From Noviherbaspirillum humi (GTDB lineage Bacteria > Pseudomonadota > Gammaproteobacteria > Burkholderiales > Burkholderiaceae_D): a stretch of DNA of 64,000 nt. This document shows positions 35,890 through 44,954 of the stretch, one piece after another. Position 1 is the first letter of the stretch, and each line of letters starts with the position of its first letter. The stretch is taken from contig NZ_FZOT01000018.1 in assembly GCF_900188095.1 (NCBI RefSeq), positions 41,986-105,985 of the forward strand, written 5' to 3'. Under the pieces are notes generated by a model that did no database searches, had not been told where the DNA came from, and was given only the letters and a program-made list of their open reading frames with translations. Made by a program: the position numbers and the translations under genes.

Positions 35890-36553
35890 CCTGCTCTGGC
35901 TGACCGGCGTCGGCTGGGCGCGGGCCATCGATGGCTTGAGCGGCCCGGCGCGGGAAGCGGCGCTGCGCTGGCGCGAGCGGGACTGGCCGGTGGTGGCGCG
36001 GCGCCGCGACGCCGATGCGGCCGATGACGAACTCTGCGGCGGCATCGCCCTGCCGCCGCAAGCCGATGGCAGCAAGCCGCGCATCGCCCTGCGCGCGCCG
36101 CTGTCGGCGCTCGACCGCCGCTGCGGCGCGTTGCCGCTGAGCGCGGTCATCGACAAGGCGCCGCCCGCTTGGCAGCAGAAGCTCAGCCTGCTGGAAGAAC
36201 AGGCCCGCGACGCCGGCATCGGCCTGCGGGTGTTCGGCTCGCTCTCCTGGCAAGCGCTGACCGGGCAGGCCTATGTGACGCCGGCGTCCGACATCGATCT
36301 TCTGTGCCGTCCTGCCGATCGAAGCGCGCTGGAATCCGCCTGCATCTTGTATGAAACGGGGTCGATGCAACTGCCGCTGGACGGCGAACTGATATTTCCC
36401 TCCGGAGCGGCGGTCTCTTGGAAGGAATGGATGGTGGCGCGAAAGGCCGGCTCATCATGCCTTCGGGTGCTGGTGAAGCAGGCGCACACGGTGCGCTTGG
36501 CCTTGCCTGCCGAATTGCTGGCGGAATTGCCGGCGGAAATGGCCAGCGCATGA
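35864..36553 (+). CDS. mdcG: Malonate decarboxylase holo-ACP synthase (phosphoribosyl-dephospho-CoA transferase)
   Basis: A 229-residue nucleotidyltransferase-like enzyme. The active site is visible as GLRVFGSLSWQALTGQAYV followed by SDIDLLCRP, with the two metal-binding aspartates. It transfers the prosthetic group made by MdcB onto the MdcC serine. Two tandem ATG codons (35864, 35867) could both serve as starts; each lies inside the mdcE reading frame. It overlaps mdcB by an ATGA junction. Confidence 0.9.
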   Translation: MMASLARHDLLWLTGVGWARAIDGLSGPAREAALRWRERDWPVVARRRDADAADDELCGGIALPPQADGSKPRIALRAPLSALDRRCGALPLSAVIDKAPPAWQQKLSLLEEQARDAGIGLRVFGSLSWQALTGQAYVTPASDIDLLCRPADRSALESACILYETGSMQLPLDGELIFPSGAAVSWKEWMVARKAGSSCLRVLVKQAHTVRLALPAELLAELPAEMASA

Positions 36554-37464
36554 CGCCGCTGGAACGCTCGCTCGTCCCGTCCGCCTCTCCGCTGCATGCA
36601 GATGCGGCGCATGACCAAGCCTTCTGCGCCGCCGCCGGCCGCCTGGCGGTGCGCAGCCTCTACGAAGAGCTGGTGCTCTATCCCAAGCCCGGACTGGTTT
36701 CCCTGATCGACAGCGGCAGTCATCAGGACATGGATGCGCGCACCTTCATGCGCAGCCTGTTTTCCCTGCGCCATTACTTCCTGCGCATCACTGCCGCCGG
36801 CATGGCCGGCGCTTGCTTCGACGAATTGAAGCGGCTCGGCATCCGCGCCGAGCGCGAGATGCTGGCGGCCACCGGCGGCATCAATACCCATCGCGGCGCG
36901 ATCTTCTGCCTCGGCATGCTGTGCGCGGCATTGGGCCGCATCGCCGCCTCCGGCGCGCAGCCCTCGCCGGAAGCGTTGCGCGCCACCCTGCGCCGCGAAT
37001 GGGGCGCGGCGTTGATGGGCCATGCGGACGCGCGCGATGCGCAGACCCATGGCGCCATCGTCGCCAGCCGCCATGCGGCCAGCGGCGCGCGCGAGGAAAT
37101 GGCGCTCGGCCTGCCGTCGGTGTTCGACGTGGCGCTGCCGCGCCTGCAAGCGACTTATCAAAGAAGCGGCGACATGCGGCTGGCGCGCATCGATGCGCTG
37201 TTCGCGCTGATGGCGCACATGAGCGATACCAATGTCTACTTTCGCGGCGGCGCGGCCGGGGCCGACATGGTGCGGGAACAGGCGGCAGGCTTCCTGCAGG
37301 CCGGCGGCGCCGCGGCCGCCGGCTGGGAGGAAAGGGCGCTGGACATGCATCGCCTGCTCGTGCGGCACCGGCTCTCGCCCGGCGGCGCGGCGGATCTGCT
37401 GGGCGCCACCTGCCTGGTGCATGAAGCCTGCCGCCGTCCGCTCCCCGGAGCGGACGGCGCATGA
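36550..37464 (+). CDS. mdcB: Triphosphoribosyl-dephospho-CoA synthase
   Basis: A 304-residue enzyme of the CitG/MdcB family. The signature stretches are YEELVLYPKPGLVSLIDSGS, ATGGINTHRGAIFCLGML and MAHMSDTNVYFRGGA. It joins ATP and dephospho-CoA to make the precursor of the MdcC prosthetic group. It sits between mdcG and mdcH, the order known from Acinetobacter rather than that of Pseudomonas. It overlaps both neighbours by four bases. Confidence 0.93.
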   Translation: MTPLERSLVPSASPLHADAAHDQAFCAAAGRLAVRSLYEELVLYPKPGLVSLIDSGSHQDMDARTFMRSLFSLRHYFLRITAAGMAGACFDELKRLGIRAEREMLAATGGINTHRGAIFCLGMLCAALGRIAASGAQPSPEALRATLRREWGAALMGHADARDAQTHGAIVASRHAASGAREEMALGLPSVFDVALPRLQATYQRSGDMRLARIDALFALMAHMSDTNVYFRGGAAGADMVREQAAGFLQAGGAAAAGWEERALDMHRLLVRHRLSPGGAADLLGATCLVHEACRRPLPGADGA

Positions 37465-38396
37465 ATGCCAAGCTGGCCATCCTGTGTCCGGGACAGGGCG
37501 GCCAGCATGCCGGCATGTTCGACCTGGCCCTGGCCGACGTCCGCGCGGCGGAATTCGTGCGGCGCAGCCTCGCCATGCTGGATGCGTCGCCGTCGCTCGA
37601 GGCGATTCAGCGCGGCGAGGCGGATCTCTTCGCCAACCGGCTGGCCCAGCCGCTGGTGGTCGCCGCCAGCCTGGCGGCATGGATGGCCCTGGGCGACGGC
37701 CTGCCTTCGCCGGCGCTGGTGGCCGGCTACAGCATCGGCGAGATCAGCGCCCATGCCGTCGCCGGCACCTTCGACGCGAGGCAAGCCGTGTCCGTCGCCG
37801 TGCGCCGGGCGGCCTTGATGGAAGCCTGCCGCGAAGCCGACGGTCCGCAGGGCTTGCTGGCGGTGTCCGGCATGCTGGTCGCGCAGCAGCGCGCATTGGC
37901 GCGGGAAGCAGGCGTCGACGTGGCGATCGAAACCGGCGAGGACAGCGCCATCCTCGGCGGGCACCTGCCGGCGCTGGAGGCCTTGCGTCTACGCGCCGAG
38001 GGCCTGGGCGGACGCTGCCATCTCCTGCCGGTCGAGGTGGCGTCGCACACGCCGCTGATGCAGGCGGCCGCCAGCGCCTTCGCCGCCATGCTGGAACAAG
38101 AGCCGATGCGGCCTTGCGCCGTGCCGGTGCTGTCCGGTATCGGCGCCGAGCGCGTGAGCAGCGTGCCGCTGGCGCGGCTCACCTTGGCGCGGCAGGTCGC
38201 CGAAACCGTGCGCTGGAAGGATTGCATGGATGCCCTGGCCGAGTCGGGCGTGACGGTGGCGCTCGAACTCGGGCCCGGCAATGCGCTGGCGCGCATGGTC
38301 GCCGCCCGGAATCCGCAGATTGCCTGCCGCTCGGTGAGCGACTTCAAGTCCCTGCAGGGTGCGAAGCGGTGGCTGGAGAGAGCAATCGAAGATTGA
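37461..38396 (+). CDS. mdcH: Malonate decarboxylase malonyl-CoA:ACP transferase (epsilon subunit)
   Basis: A 311-residue acyltransferase with the FabD fold: opening LAILCPGQGGQHAGMF, nucleophile serine in GYSIGEISAHAVAG, and catalytic His in VEVASHTPLMQ. It loads malonyl onto the acyl carrier protein to prime the cycle. It is the last gene of the operon; its stop is followed by the convergent DoxX gene after 40 bp. Confidence 0.93.
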   Translation: MNAKLAILCPGQGGQHAGMFDLALADVRAAEFVRRSLAMLDASPSLEAIQRGEADLFANRLAQPLVVAASLAAWMALGDGLPSPALVAGYSIGEISAHAVAGTFDARQAVSVAVRRAALMEACREADGPQGLLAVSGMLVAQQRALAREAGVDVAIETGEDSAILGGHLPALEALRLRAEGLGGRCHLLPVEVASHTPLMQAAASAFAAMLEQEPMRPCAVPVLSGIGAERVSSVPLARLTLARQVAETVRWKDCMDALAESGVTVALELGPGNALARMVAARNPQIACRSVSDFKSLQGAKRWLERAIED

Positions 38397-38436
38397 ACGG
38401 GCCGATGCCAGCCGACGCCCGATTGCCCCGGATGCG

Positions 38437-38883
38437 CTAGTTCCAGCGCCCGTTGATCCCCGCCACGCTGTATCGCCCGGCGCCCATGACCACCAGCGCC
38501 AGCGCGGTGAAGAAGTAGAAGGCTTGCAGCTCCAGCGCCCAGCCGCCGGTCTTGCTGATGTCCAGGAACTGGCTGGCGTGGACCAGCGCCACCGCCACCA
38601 CCATGTTGACCACCACCACCAGCGCGGCCGCCCGGGTCATGATGCCGAACAGAATCAGCAGCGGCGCGACGATCTCGCCGACATACACCAGATAGCCCAG
38701 CGCGGACGGCAACCCTGCCTTGGCCACCACGTCCATGATGAAGCCCGGGCCGCTGAAAACCTTGGCGATGCCATGGAACAGCAGCAGGCCGGCCAGCATG
38801 ATGCGCAGGATGAGCTTGCCGAGGTCATCGGCGGAGCGGGCGCCGTCAACGACGCGGACCGTTCCTGTTTCCCTTGTTTCCAT
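38437..38883 (-). CDS. DoxX-family membrane protein
   Basis: A 148-residue protein with four hydrophobic helices and the DoxX signature LGKLILRIMLAGLLLFHGIA near the N-terminus, followed by GPGFIMDVVAKAGLPSALGY. DoxX proteins are poorly defined inner-membrane proteins linked to quinone or thiol redox homeostasis. GAGGAGCG precedes the ATG at 38883. It converges with mdcH and is divergent from the NAGGN cluster. Confidence 0.88.
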   Translation of the reverse strand: METRETGTVRVVDGARSADDLGKLILRIMLAGLLLFHGIAKVFSGPGFIMDVVAKAGLPSALGYLVYVGEIVAPLLILFGIMTRAAALVVVVNMVVAVALVHASQFLDISKTGGWALELQAFYFFTALALVVMGAGRYSVAGINGRWN

Positions 38884-39216
38884 CAACGCTCCTCAATGTA
38901 GGTCACCGAATCAAGCCGGCATCGCCTGGATGCTCCGATGAAACCTTGGTGCCTTGCTCATTGCAGAGACAAAAAAATTTCTTTCGGGTTCCGGCAGTTG
39001 CGCATCGCTCTAGCCCTGGACCAAAACGTTGCCCGTTTTTAAAGAACGGGGAACGATTTCCCCAGCCCGTCCTCTTAGGAAAAGAACAAGCACGCAGCCA
39101 TGCACTGCCTCGCTCTCTTGCCTCCCGGGCACGCCGGCTCTTCGAGCCGGTAAATAGAATGCTTTGGCACCGCACCGTGCCCGTTCCTTTTCATCCACTT
39201 CCAAGGTATCTACCTC
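38884..39216. other. Intergenic region upstream of the NAGGN cluster
   Basis: About 333 bp without a supportable gene. CCCGTT and AACGGG (39032-39050) form a short inverted repeat around TTTAAAG that might be an operator or a small hairpin. The region should carry the osmotically responsive promoter of the downstream genes, but I cannot identify -35/-10 boxes with confidence. Confidence 0.4.
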
Positions 39217-40998
39217 ATGTGCGGTATTGCAGGAGAAATTCGTTTCGACGATAACATCGCCGACGTGCGCACCGTGGTCGACATGACCGAGGCCCAATCG
39301 CGCCGCGGCCCCAACGGCGAAGGCATCTTCAGCCTCGGTTCGCGCTGCTTCGGCCATCGCCGGCTGAGCATCATGGACCTGAGCCAGCGGGCGCACCAGC
39401 CCTTCGTCGACAACCAGCTTGGCATGGGCATCGTCTTCAACGGCGCCATCTACAATCACCATGAACTGCGGCGGGAATTGAGCGAGAAGGGCTACCAGTT
39501 CGCGTCCACCGGCGATACCGAAGTCATCATCAAGGCATGGCATGCCTGGGGACCGGAGGCGCTCAACCGCTTCTACGGCATGTTCGCTTTCGCCCTGTGG
39601 GAGCGCGACAGCGGCATCACCTATTTTGCCCGGGACCGGCTCGGCATCAAGCCGCTCTACTACACGCTGGACAACCAGCGCCTGCGCTTCGCCTCCGCCC
39701 TGCCGGCGCTGCTCAAGGGCAAGGGCGTGGATACCTCCTTCGACCCGCAGGCCCTGCACTACTACCTGACCTTCCATGCGGTGGTGCCGGCGCCGCACAC
39801 CATCCTGCGCGGCGTGCGCAAGCTGGCGCCGGGCAGCATGATGACGGTGCATCCGAACGGCCGCTGCGAACACAAGGAGTGGTGGCGCCTCGAATTCAAG
39901 CGCAGCGCCGAGGACGAATCGCGCAGCTTCGACGACTGGAAGCATCTGGTGCTGGACAGCCTGCGCCGCTCGGTGGAACGGCGCCTGGTGGCCGACGTGC
40001 CGGTCGGCGTGCTGCTCTCGGGCGGCCTCGACTCCAGCCTGATCACCGGCCTGCTGGCCGAAGCCGGCGGCAGCGAGCTGCGCACCTACTCCATCGGCTT
40101 CGAGGCGGTGGACCAGGAAGCGGGCGACGAATTCCATTATTCCGACCTGATCGCGCGCCATTACGGCACCATCCACGAAAAGCTGCACATTCCCGCCGCC
40201 GATCTGCTGCAGGCCTTGCCGGATGCCATCGCCGCCATGGCCGAGCCGATGGTGAGCCATGACTGCGTCGCCTTCTACCTGCTGTCGCAGGCGGTTTCGA
40301 AACACAGCCGCGTGGTGCAGAGCGGGCAGGGCGCCGACGAGGTGTTCGGCGGCTATCACTGGTACCCGCCGCTGGCCGGGCTCGGCAATCAGGAGTCGGG
40401 CGTGTCGGCCTACCGCCGCGTGTTCTTCGACCGCGACCATGCCGAGATGCGCCAGCTGCTGAATCCGGATTTCGCGATCGAGGATGCCAGCACCCATTTC
40501 GTCGAGCAGCATTTCGCCAGGCCCGGCGCTGACAGCGCCATCGATCGCGCGCTGCGCCTCGATACCACGGTGATGCTGGTGGACGACCCGGTCAAGCGCG
40601 TCGACAACATGACCATGGCCTTCGGCCTGGAAGCGCGGGTGCCCTTCCTCGACCATGAGCTGGTGGAGCTGGCGGCGCGCATCCCGGCGCGGCACAAGAT
40701 CGCCGAGGGCGGCAAGCATGTGCTGAAGGAGGCGGCGCGCGCCGTCATCCCGGCTGAAGTGATCGATCGGCCGAAAGGCTATTTCCCGGTGCCGGCGCTG
40801 AAGTACCTGCGCGGCGATTTCCTGCACTACGTGCGCGACATCCTCGATTCTTCACGAGCCCGCGAGCGCGGTCTGTTCCGGCGCGAAGCCATCGACCAGA
40901 TGCTGCAGTCCCCCGACAGCCACATCACGCCGCTGCGCGGCTCCAAGTTGTGGCAGGCGGCGCTGCTGGAAGCCTGGCTGCAGACCAACGGCATCTGA
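39217..40998 (+). CDS. N-acetylglutaminylglutamine amidotransferase (AsnB-like)
   Basis: A 593-residue class II amidotransferase. Cys2 after the initiator Met is the glutaminase nucleophile (MCGIAGEIRF), with the family's NGAIYNHHELR and GDTEVIIKAW. The synthetase half contains the ATP-binding SGGLDSSLITGLLAE. The downstream neighbours identify it as the enzyme that amidates N-acetylglutaminylglutamine to the osmolyte NAGGN, rather than a general asparagine synthetase. It is first in the cluster, 48 bp ahead of the synthetase gene. Confidence 0.92.
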   Translation: MCGIAGEIRFDDNIADVRTVVDMTEAQSRRGPNGEGIFSLGSRCFGHRRLSIMDLSQRAHQPFVDNQLGMGIVFNGAIYNHHELRRELSEKGYQFASTGDTEVIIKAWHAWGPEALNRFYGMFAFALWERDSGITYFARDRLGIKPLYYTLDNQRLRFASALPALLKGKGVDTSFDPQALHYYLTFHAVVPAPHTILRGVRKLAPGSMMTVHPNGRCEHKEWWRLEFKRSAEDESRSFDDWKHLVLDSLRRSVERRLVADVPVGVLLSGGLDSSLITGLLAEAGGSELRTYSIGFEAVDQEAGDEFHYSDLIARHYGTIHEKLHIPAADLLQALPDAIAAMAEPMVSHDCVAFYLLSQAVSKHSRVVQSGQGADEVFGGYHWYPPLAGLGNQESGVSAYRRVFFDRDHAEMRQLLNPDFAIEDASTHFVEQHFARPGADSAIDRALRLDTTVMLVDDPVKRVDNMTMAFGLEARVPFLDHELVELAARIPARHKIAEGGKHVLKEAARAVIPAEVIDRPKGYFPVPALKYLRGDFLHYVRDILDSSRARERGLFRREAIDQMLQSPDSHITPLRGSKLWQAALLEAWLQTNGI

Positions 40999-41046
40999 TG
41001 CCCGTGGGCGCAGGACAGCGTACGATCCCTTAGCAAAGACAACGAC

Positions 41047-42774
41047 ATGAATCTCGCCAACCTGAATGCAATGACCCAAGGCGCCGCGCCCGGCATGCTG
41101 GCCGCCCAGATGAACGGCGCTTCTACCGAGCTGCCGCGCCCGCGCAACGCCATGCTCGACTGCGGCTGGGGCCGCCTGCTGTACGCGCCGTCCTTCGACT
41201 CGCCGCGCGAGCTGGCCGAGGCGCTGCAGCAGGAGCAGCCGGGGCACCGCGACATCGCCCTGTACGTCGAGGCGCCGCAGCTGCTGCTGGCGGAAGCGCC
41301 GTCGCGGCTGTTTCTCGATCCGTCGCTCATCTTCCGCAGGATGCTCGATCCGAACCAGCCCGCCGCCGCCCCGGCGCCCGGCGTGGTGATCCGGCCGCTC
41401 ACCACCCGTTCCGACATCGCCGCCATCAACCGCCTGTACAGCATGCGTCAGATGGTGCCGGTGGACCAGCGCACCGTCTGGGCGCAGCGGCATTCGGAAG
41501 CCCTGACCTATGTGGTGGCCGAGGACGAGCGCACCGGCGAGATCATCGGCTCCGCCATGGGCATCGACCACATGGTGGCCTTCGGCGATCCCGCGGGCGG
41601 CAGCAGCCTGTGGTGCGTGGTGGTGGACCCGCAGACCGGCCTGTCGGGCACCGGCCAGTCGCTGGTGAATTTCCTCATCAACCATTTCGCCGAGCGCGGC
41701 CGCCGCTCGCTTGACCTCTCCGTGCTGCATGACAACGAGACCGCCATCGGCCTGTACCGCAAGCTCGGCTTCGAACAAGCCGGCGGCTTCGTCGTCAAGC
41801 ACAAGAACTCCATCAACGAGCGCCTGTTCGTCGACACCGCCGAGTTCGGCGGCCTGAACCCCTACGCCCGCATCATCGTCGACGAAGCGCGGCGGCGCGG
41901 CATCAGCGTCGACGTGCTGGATGCGCCGGCCGGCATCTTCAAGCTGCGCCACTGCGGCCATGAAATCCTGTGCCGCGAGTCGCTCACCGACCTGACCGGC
42001 GGCGTGGCCATGAGCTGGTGCCAGGACAAGGTGCTGACCCTGCGCCGCCTGGCTTCCGTCGGGCTGCGCGTGCCGCGCCAGGCGGTGGCCGGCAGCGTCG
42101 AGGAGAATGCCGCCTTCCTCAAGAGCTGCGAGGCGATCGTGGTCAAGCCGGCGCTGGGCGAGCAGGGCAAGGGCATCAGCATCGACGTGCGCACCGAGGA
42201 GCACATGCATGAGGCGATCAAGCGCGCTGCCGAGTATGGCGGCCATGTGGTGCTGGAAGACTACTGCCCCGGCCAGGACCTGCGCATCGTCTGCATCGGC
42301 TACAAGGTGGTGGCGGCCGCCATCCGCCGCCCGGCTGAGGTGGTGGGCGATGGCGTCTCCACCGTGCTGCAGCTGATCGAGCGCCAGAGCGCCCGACGCG
42401 CCGCCGCCACCGGCGGCGAGAGCCGCATCCCGGTCGATGCCGAGACCGAGCGCTGCCTCGCCGGCCAGGGACTGGACTATCAGTCGGTGCCGGAGAACGG
42501 GCGCGAAGTCCGGGTGCGCAAGACCGCCAACCTGCATACCGGCGGCACCATCCATGACGTCACGCCCGAGCTCAGCCCGGCGCTGCGCGATGCCGCCGAA
42601 ACCGCGGCGCGGGCGCTGCGCATTCCGGTAGTGGGGCTGGACTTCCTGGTGCCTTCGCCGGAGGGCGATGAGTATGTGGTGATCGAAGCCAACGAACGCC
42701 CCGGCCTGGCCAACCATGAGCCGCAGCCGACGGCGCAGCGCTTCATCGACCTGCTGTTCCCCTTCACCGCCTGA
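41047..42774 (+). CDS. N-acetylglutaminylglutamine synthetase (GNAT plus ATP-grasp)
   Basis: A 575-residue two-domain enzyme. Residues about 110-270 form a GNAT acetyltransferase (VVVDPQTGLSGTGQSLVNFL, LHDNETAIGLYRKLGFEQAG). Residues about 300-570 form an ATP-grasp ligase (AIVVKPALGEQGKGISIDVR, VVLEDYCPGQDLRIVCIG, VIEANERPGLANHEPQP). Together these would acetylate glutamine and couple it to a second glutamine. The gene lies between the amidotransferase and M42 peptidase genes, as in other NAGGN clusters. Confidence 0.92.
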   Translation: MNLANLNAMTQGAAPGMLAAQMNGASTELPRPRNAMLDCGWGRLLYAPSFDSPRELAEALQQEQPGHRDIALYVEAPQLLLAEAPSRLFLDPSLIFRRMLDPNQPAAAPAPGVVIRPLTTRSDIAAINRLYSMRQMVPVDQRTVWAQRHSEALTYVVAEDERTGEIIGSAMGIDHMVAFGDPAGGSSLWCVVVDPQTGLSGTGQSLVNFLINHFAERGRRSLDLSVLHDNETAIGLYRKLGFEQAGGFVVKHKNSINERLFVDTAEFGGLNPYARIIVDEARRRGISVDVLDAPAGIFKLRHCGHEILCRESLTDLTGGVAMSWCQDKVLTLRRLASVGLRVPRQAVAGSVEENAAFLKSCEAIVVKPALGEQGKGISIDVRTEEHMHEAIKRAAEYGGHVVLEDYCPGQDLRIVCIGYKVVAAAIRRPAEVVGDGVSTVLQLIERQSARRAAATGGESRIPVDAETERCLAGQGLDYQSVPENGREVRVRKTANLHTGGTIHDVTPELSPALRDAAETAARALRIPVVGLDFLVPSPEGDEYVVIEANERPGLANHEPQPTAQRFIDLLFPFTA

Positions 42775-42781
42775 TCGTTCC

Positions 42782-44008
42782 ATGGAAAAGCTGAAGATAG
42801 ACGCCGATTATTTGAAGACCACCCTGCTGGAACTGCTGGCCATTCCCAGCCCGGCGGGGTTGACCGATGCCGTGGTGCACTACACCGGCACCCAGCTCGA
42901 TGCCATCGGCGTGCCTTATGAACTGACCCGGCGCGGCACCATCCGCGCCGTGCTGCGCCGGAACATCCCTGAACGGCGCAAGAACATGCCGGCCTGCGCC
43001 ATCGTCGCCCACCTCGACACCCTCGGCGCCATGGTGCGCGAGATCAAGCCGAGCGGGCGGCTGGCGCTGAGTCCGATCGGCACCTGGTCCAGCCGCTGGG
43101 CCGAAGGCGGCCGCGTGACCCTGTTCACCGAGCACGGCCGCCACCGCGGTTCGGTGCTGCCGCTGATGGCCGCCGGCCATGTGTACAACGAGGCCATCGA
43201 TACCCAGCCGGTGACCTGGGACCAGGTCGAAGTGCGGGTCGATGAAACCATCGACAATGCCGACGATGCGCGCGCCCTCGGCATCCAGGTCGGCGACTAC
43301 GTCGCCTTCGACCCGACGCCGGAGCTGCTGGAGAACGGCTTCATCGTTTCCCGCTACCTGGACGACAAGGCGGGCGTGGCGGCGGTGCTGGCGGCGTTGA
43401 AGGCGGTGGTGGACAGCGGCGTGACGGTCCCCATGGACTGCCATGCGGTGTTCACCATCACCGAGGAAGTCGGCTCCGGCGCGCGGGCGGTGATCGAAAG
43501 CGATGTCAGCGAGGTGATCGGCATCGACATTGCGCCGGTGGCGCCGGGGCAGGGGTCGCGCGAGCACGGCGTCACCATCCCGCTGATGGACTCCGCCGGG
43601 CCGCACGACTATCACCTCACGCGGCGCATGCTCAAGCTGTGCGACGATCACGGCATTCCCAGCTACCGCGACGTGTTCCGCTTCTATCATTCCGATGCCG
43701 GCGCGGCGGTCAGCGCCGGCCACGACGTGCGCACCGCCCTGGTCTGCTTCGGCACCGACGCCACCCACGGCTACGAGCGCACCCACCTCTCGGTGCTGGT
43801 GCACCTGGCGGAACTGCTGGCGCTGTACGTGCAGAGCGGCCCGGCCCGCTCCGAAGACCGGCAGCGGCGGCTGGATTCGGTGGACGAGTTCTCGCACCAG
43901 CTCGATGCCAACCAGCTGGAACGCAGCGACACGCCCCTGCCGGATGCGGGCGAGCTGGTGCAGCCGCCGGATGAGGGACGGACAGGTGGAACGCGGGGGG
44001 AGGAGTAA
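42782..44008 (+). CDS. Osmoprotectant NAGGN-system M42-family peptidase
   Basis: A 408-residue metallopeptidase of the M42 (glutamyl aminopeptidase-like) family. Metal ligands and catalytic residues are seen in IVAHLDTLGAMV, YLDDKAGVAA, ITEEVGSGARAV and ERTHLS. In NAGGN clusters this gene is the constant third member; breakdown or trimming of the dipeptide is presumed, not shown. The start at 42782 lies 7 bp after the synthetase stop. The C-terminal tail after residue about 385 is Gly/Pro/charged and probably disordered. Confidence 0.9.
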   Translation: MEKLKIDADYLKTTLLELLAIPSPAGLTDAVVHYTGTQLDAIGVPYELTRRGTIRAVLRRNIPERRKNMPACAIVAHLDTLGAMVREIKPSGRLALSPIGTWSSRWAEGGRVTLFTEHGRHRGSVLPLMAAGHVYNEAIDTQPVTWDQVEVRVDETIDNADDARALGIQVGDYVAFDPTPELLENGFIVSRYLDDKAGVAAVLAALKAVVDSGVTVPMDCHAVFTITEEVGSGARAVIESDVSEVIGIDIAPVAPGQGSREHGVTIPLMDSAGPHDYHLTRRMLKLCDDHGIPSYRDVFRFYHSDAGAAVSAGHDVRTALVCFGTDATHGYERTHLSVLVHLAELLALYVQSGPARSEDRQRRLDSVDEFSHQLDANQLERSDTPLPDAGELVQPPDEGRTGGTRGEE

Positions 44009-44025
44009 TAGAGGCTAGCAATAAA

Positions 44026-44115
44026 GATTGATTACGTCTGATTGCATCATGGCATTTACTCGAAGATGAGGATTGATTACGTCTGATTGCATCATGGCAT
44101 TTACTCGAAGATGAG
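44026..44115 (+). repeat. Exact 45-bp tandem duplication
   Basis: The 45-bp unit at 44026-44070, starting GATTGATTACGTCTGATTGC and ending CTCGAAGATGAG, is repeated without a mismatch at 44071-44115. It is A+T-rich and lies between the NAGGN peptidase gene and the orphan gene at 44172, so it may duplicate a promoter or binding site of the latter. Confidence 0.95.
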
Positions 44116-44141
44116 TCTTGCTGGCATCAGTTTTGCTAATT

Positions 44142-44165
44142 CTCCTGTTCAATTTTTTACAGGAG
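44142..44165 (+). promoter_or_regulatory. Hairpin masking the ribosome-binding site of the orphan gene
   Basis: CTCCTGT (44142-44148) is the perfect complement of ACAGGAG (44159-44165), with a T-rich 10-nt loop. The right arm contains the AGGAG Shine-Dalgarno sequence, 6 bp before the ATG at 44172. In mRNA the stem would hide the ribosome-binding site, as in simple RNA thermometers; alternatively it could act as a weak attenuator. Confidence 0.6.
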
Positions 44166-44171
44166 TTAAGT

Positions 44172-44597
44172 ATGCCTATTAACAATAGCTGCCCGGTATC
44201 AAATAATCCTTTAACGCGCATTTTCAATGAGCCTGCTCCGCGGCATATAGGGCCACTTGTTCTCGCGTCTCCCGGTGGTTTGAGCGAGGCGCAGGCAAAA
44301 AAAATGGAAGCGGAGCTTACTTTTCCCAATCAATTAGTAGCCAAATTGGCCACGAACCGCGGATACTGGGTAAACCAAGGGAATTTCGTTTCCACCAGCG
44401 AGAATGGGGTTCCTTACCTCATTGTTTCATCGCGTAACCAGACCTCGTTCGCCTTGATCAAAACCCCGTATGGCGATCCCCAAATCATTGCAACCGAAAC
44501 ATGCACTACAGTCGATAGATTTAAGAAAAAACATGGTCTCACAGGACCGACGGAGATGGATTATAGGAACGGAAAATGGAGGTTCCCGGCTCGCTGA
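44172..44597 (+). CDS. Orphan A+T-rich hypothetical protein
   Basis: A 141-residue soluble protein beginning MPINNSCPVSNNPLTRIFNE. No family is recognised. The first 40 residues are polar with Asn, Ser and Pro; the middle has regular strands (VSTSENGVPYLIVSSRNQTS, FALIKTPYGDPQIIATETCT). Base composition is clearly lower in G+C than its neighbours, suggesting transfer. Start choice is firm: AGGAG lies six bases before the ATG, inside a hairpin. The exact 45-bp duplication lies just upstream. A type III-secreted or toxin/immunity role is possible but unsupported by neighbours. Confidence 0.65.
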   Translation: MPINNSCPVSNNPLTRIFNEPAPRHIGPLVLASPGGLSEAQAKKMEAELTFPNQLVAKLATNRGYWVNQGNFVSTSENGVPYLIVSSRNQTSFALIKTPYGDPQIIATETCTTVDRFKKKHGLTGPTEMDYRNGKWRFPAR

Positions 44598-44954
44598 ATC
44601 TGTTCTTGAAGTGTCACGGCTTTCTAAAAAACATCTCCCTGATAGGGCTGGAGAGGTTCGTTGCCTGCCGGCGCTCTCGTCAGCAGCGAACTGCCTTTCG
44701 GTCTGTCCTTACACTCCGTAACTACGAAAGTCGTTAACGCCAATAAGGGCAGTCCATCGCCAAATGCCCACTTGTCCACTACCGCTAAATCAAGCTAACC
44801 GCCGCGATCTTGGTATCGCGGCGCAATCCAGTAGTTTTCCATTCGCCATCCGACGCCAAATTCGGTACTATCTCCTCTGGTAATTAATGGACCTCCGTTC
44901 CGCATAAAAGAACTCATGGCGGAGGCAAGCTTCGCAATTTCAGACGGAGTGAAA
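44598..44954. other. A+T-rich intergenic region
   Basis: About 357 bp, probably including the 3' untranslated part of the orphan gene. GCCGCGAT (44801-44808) and ATCGCGGC (44815-44822) form a hairpin without a T-tract. A short minus-strand frame (44795-45004) has a protein-like end but no start signal. The promoter of the following Bug gene should lie at its right end. Confidence 0.4.
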
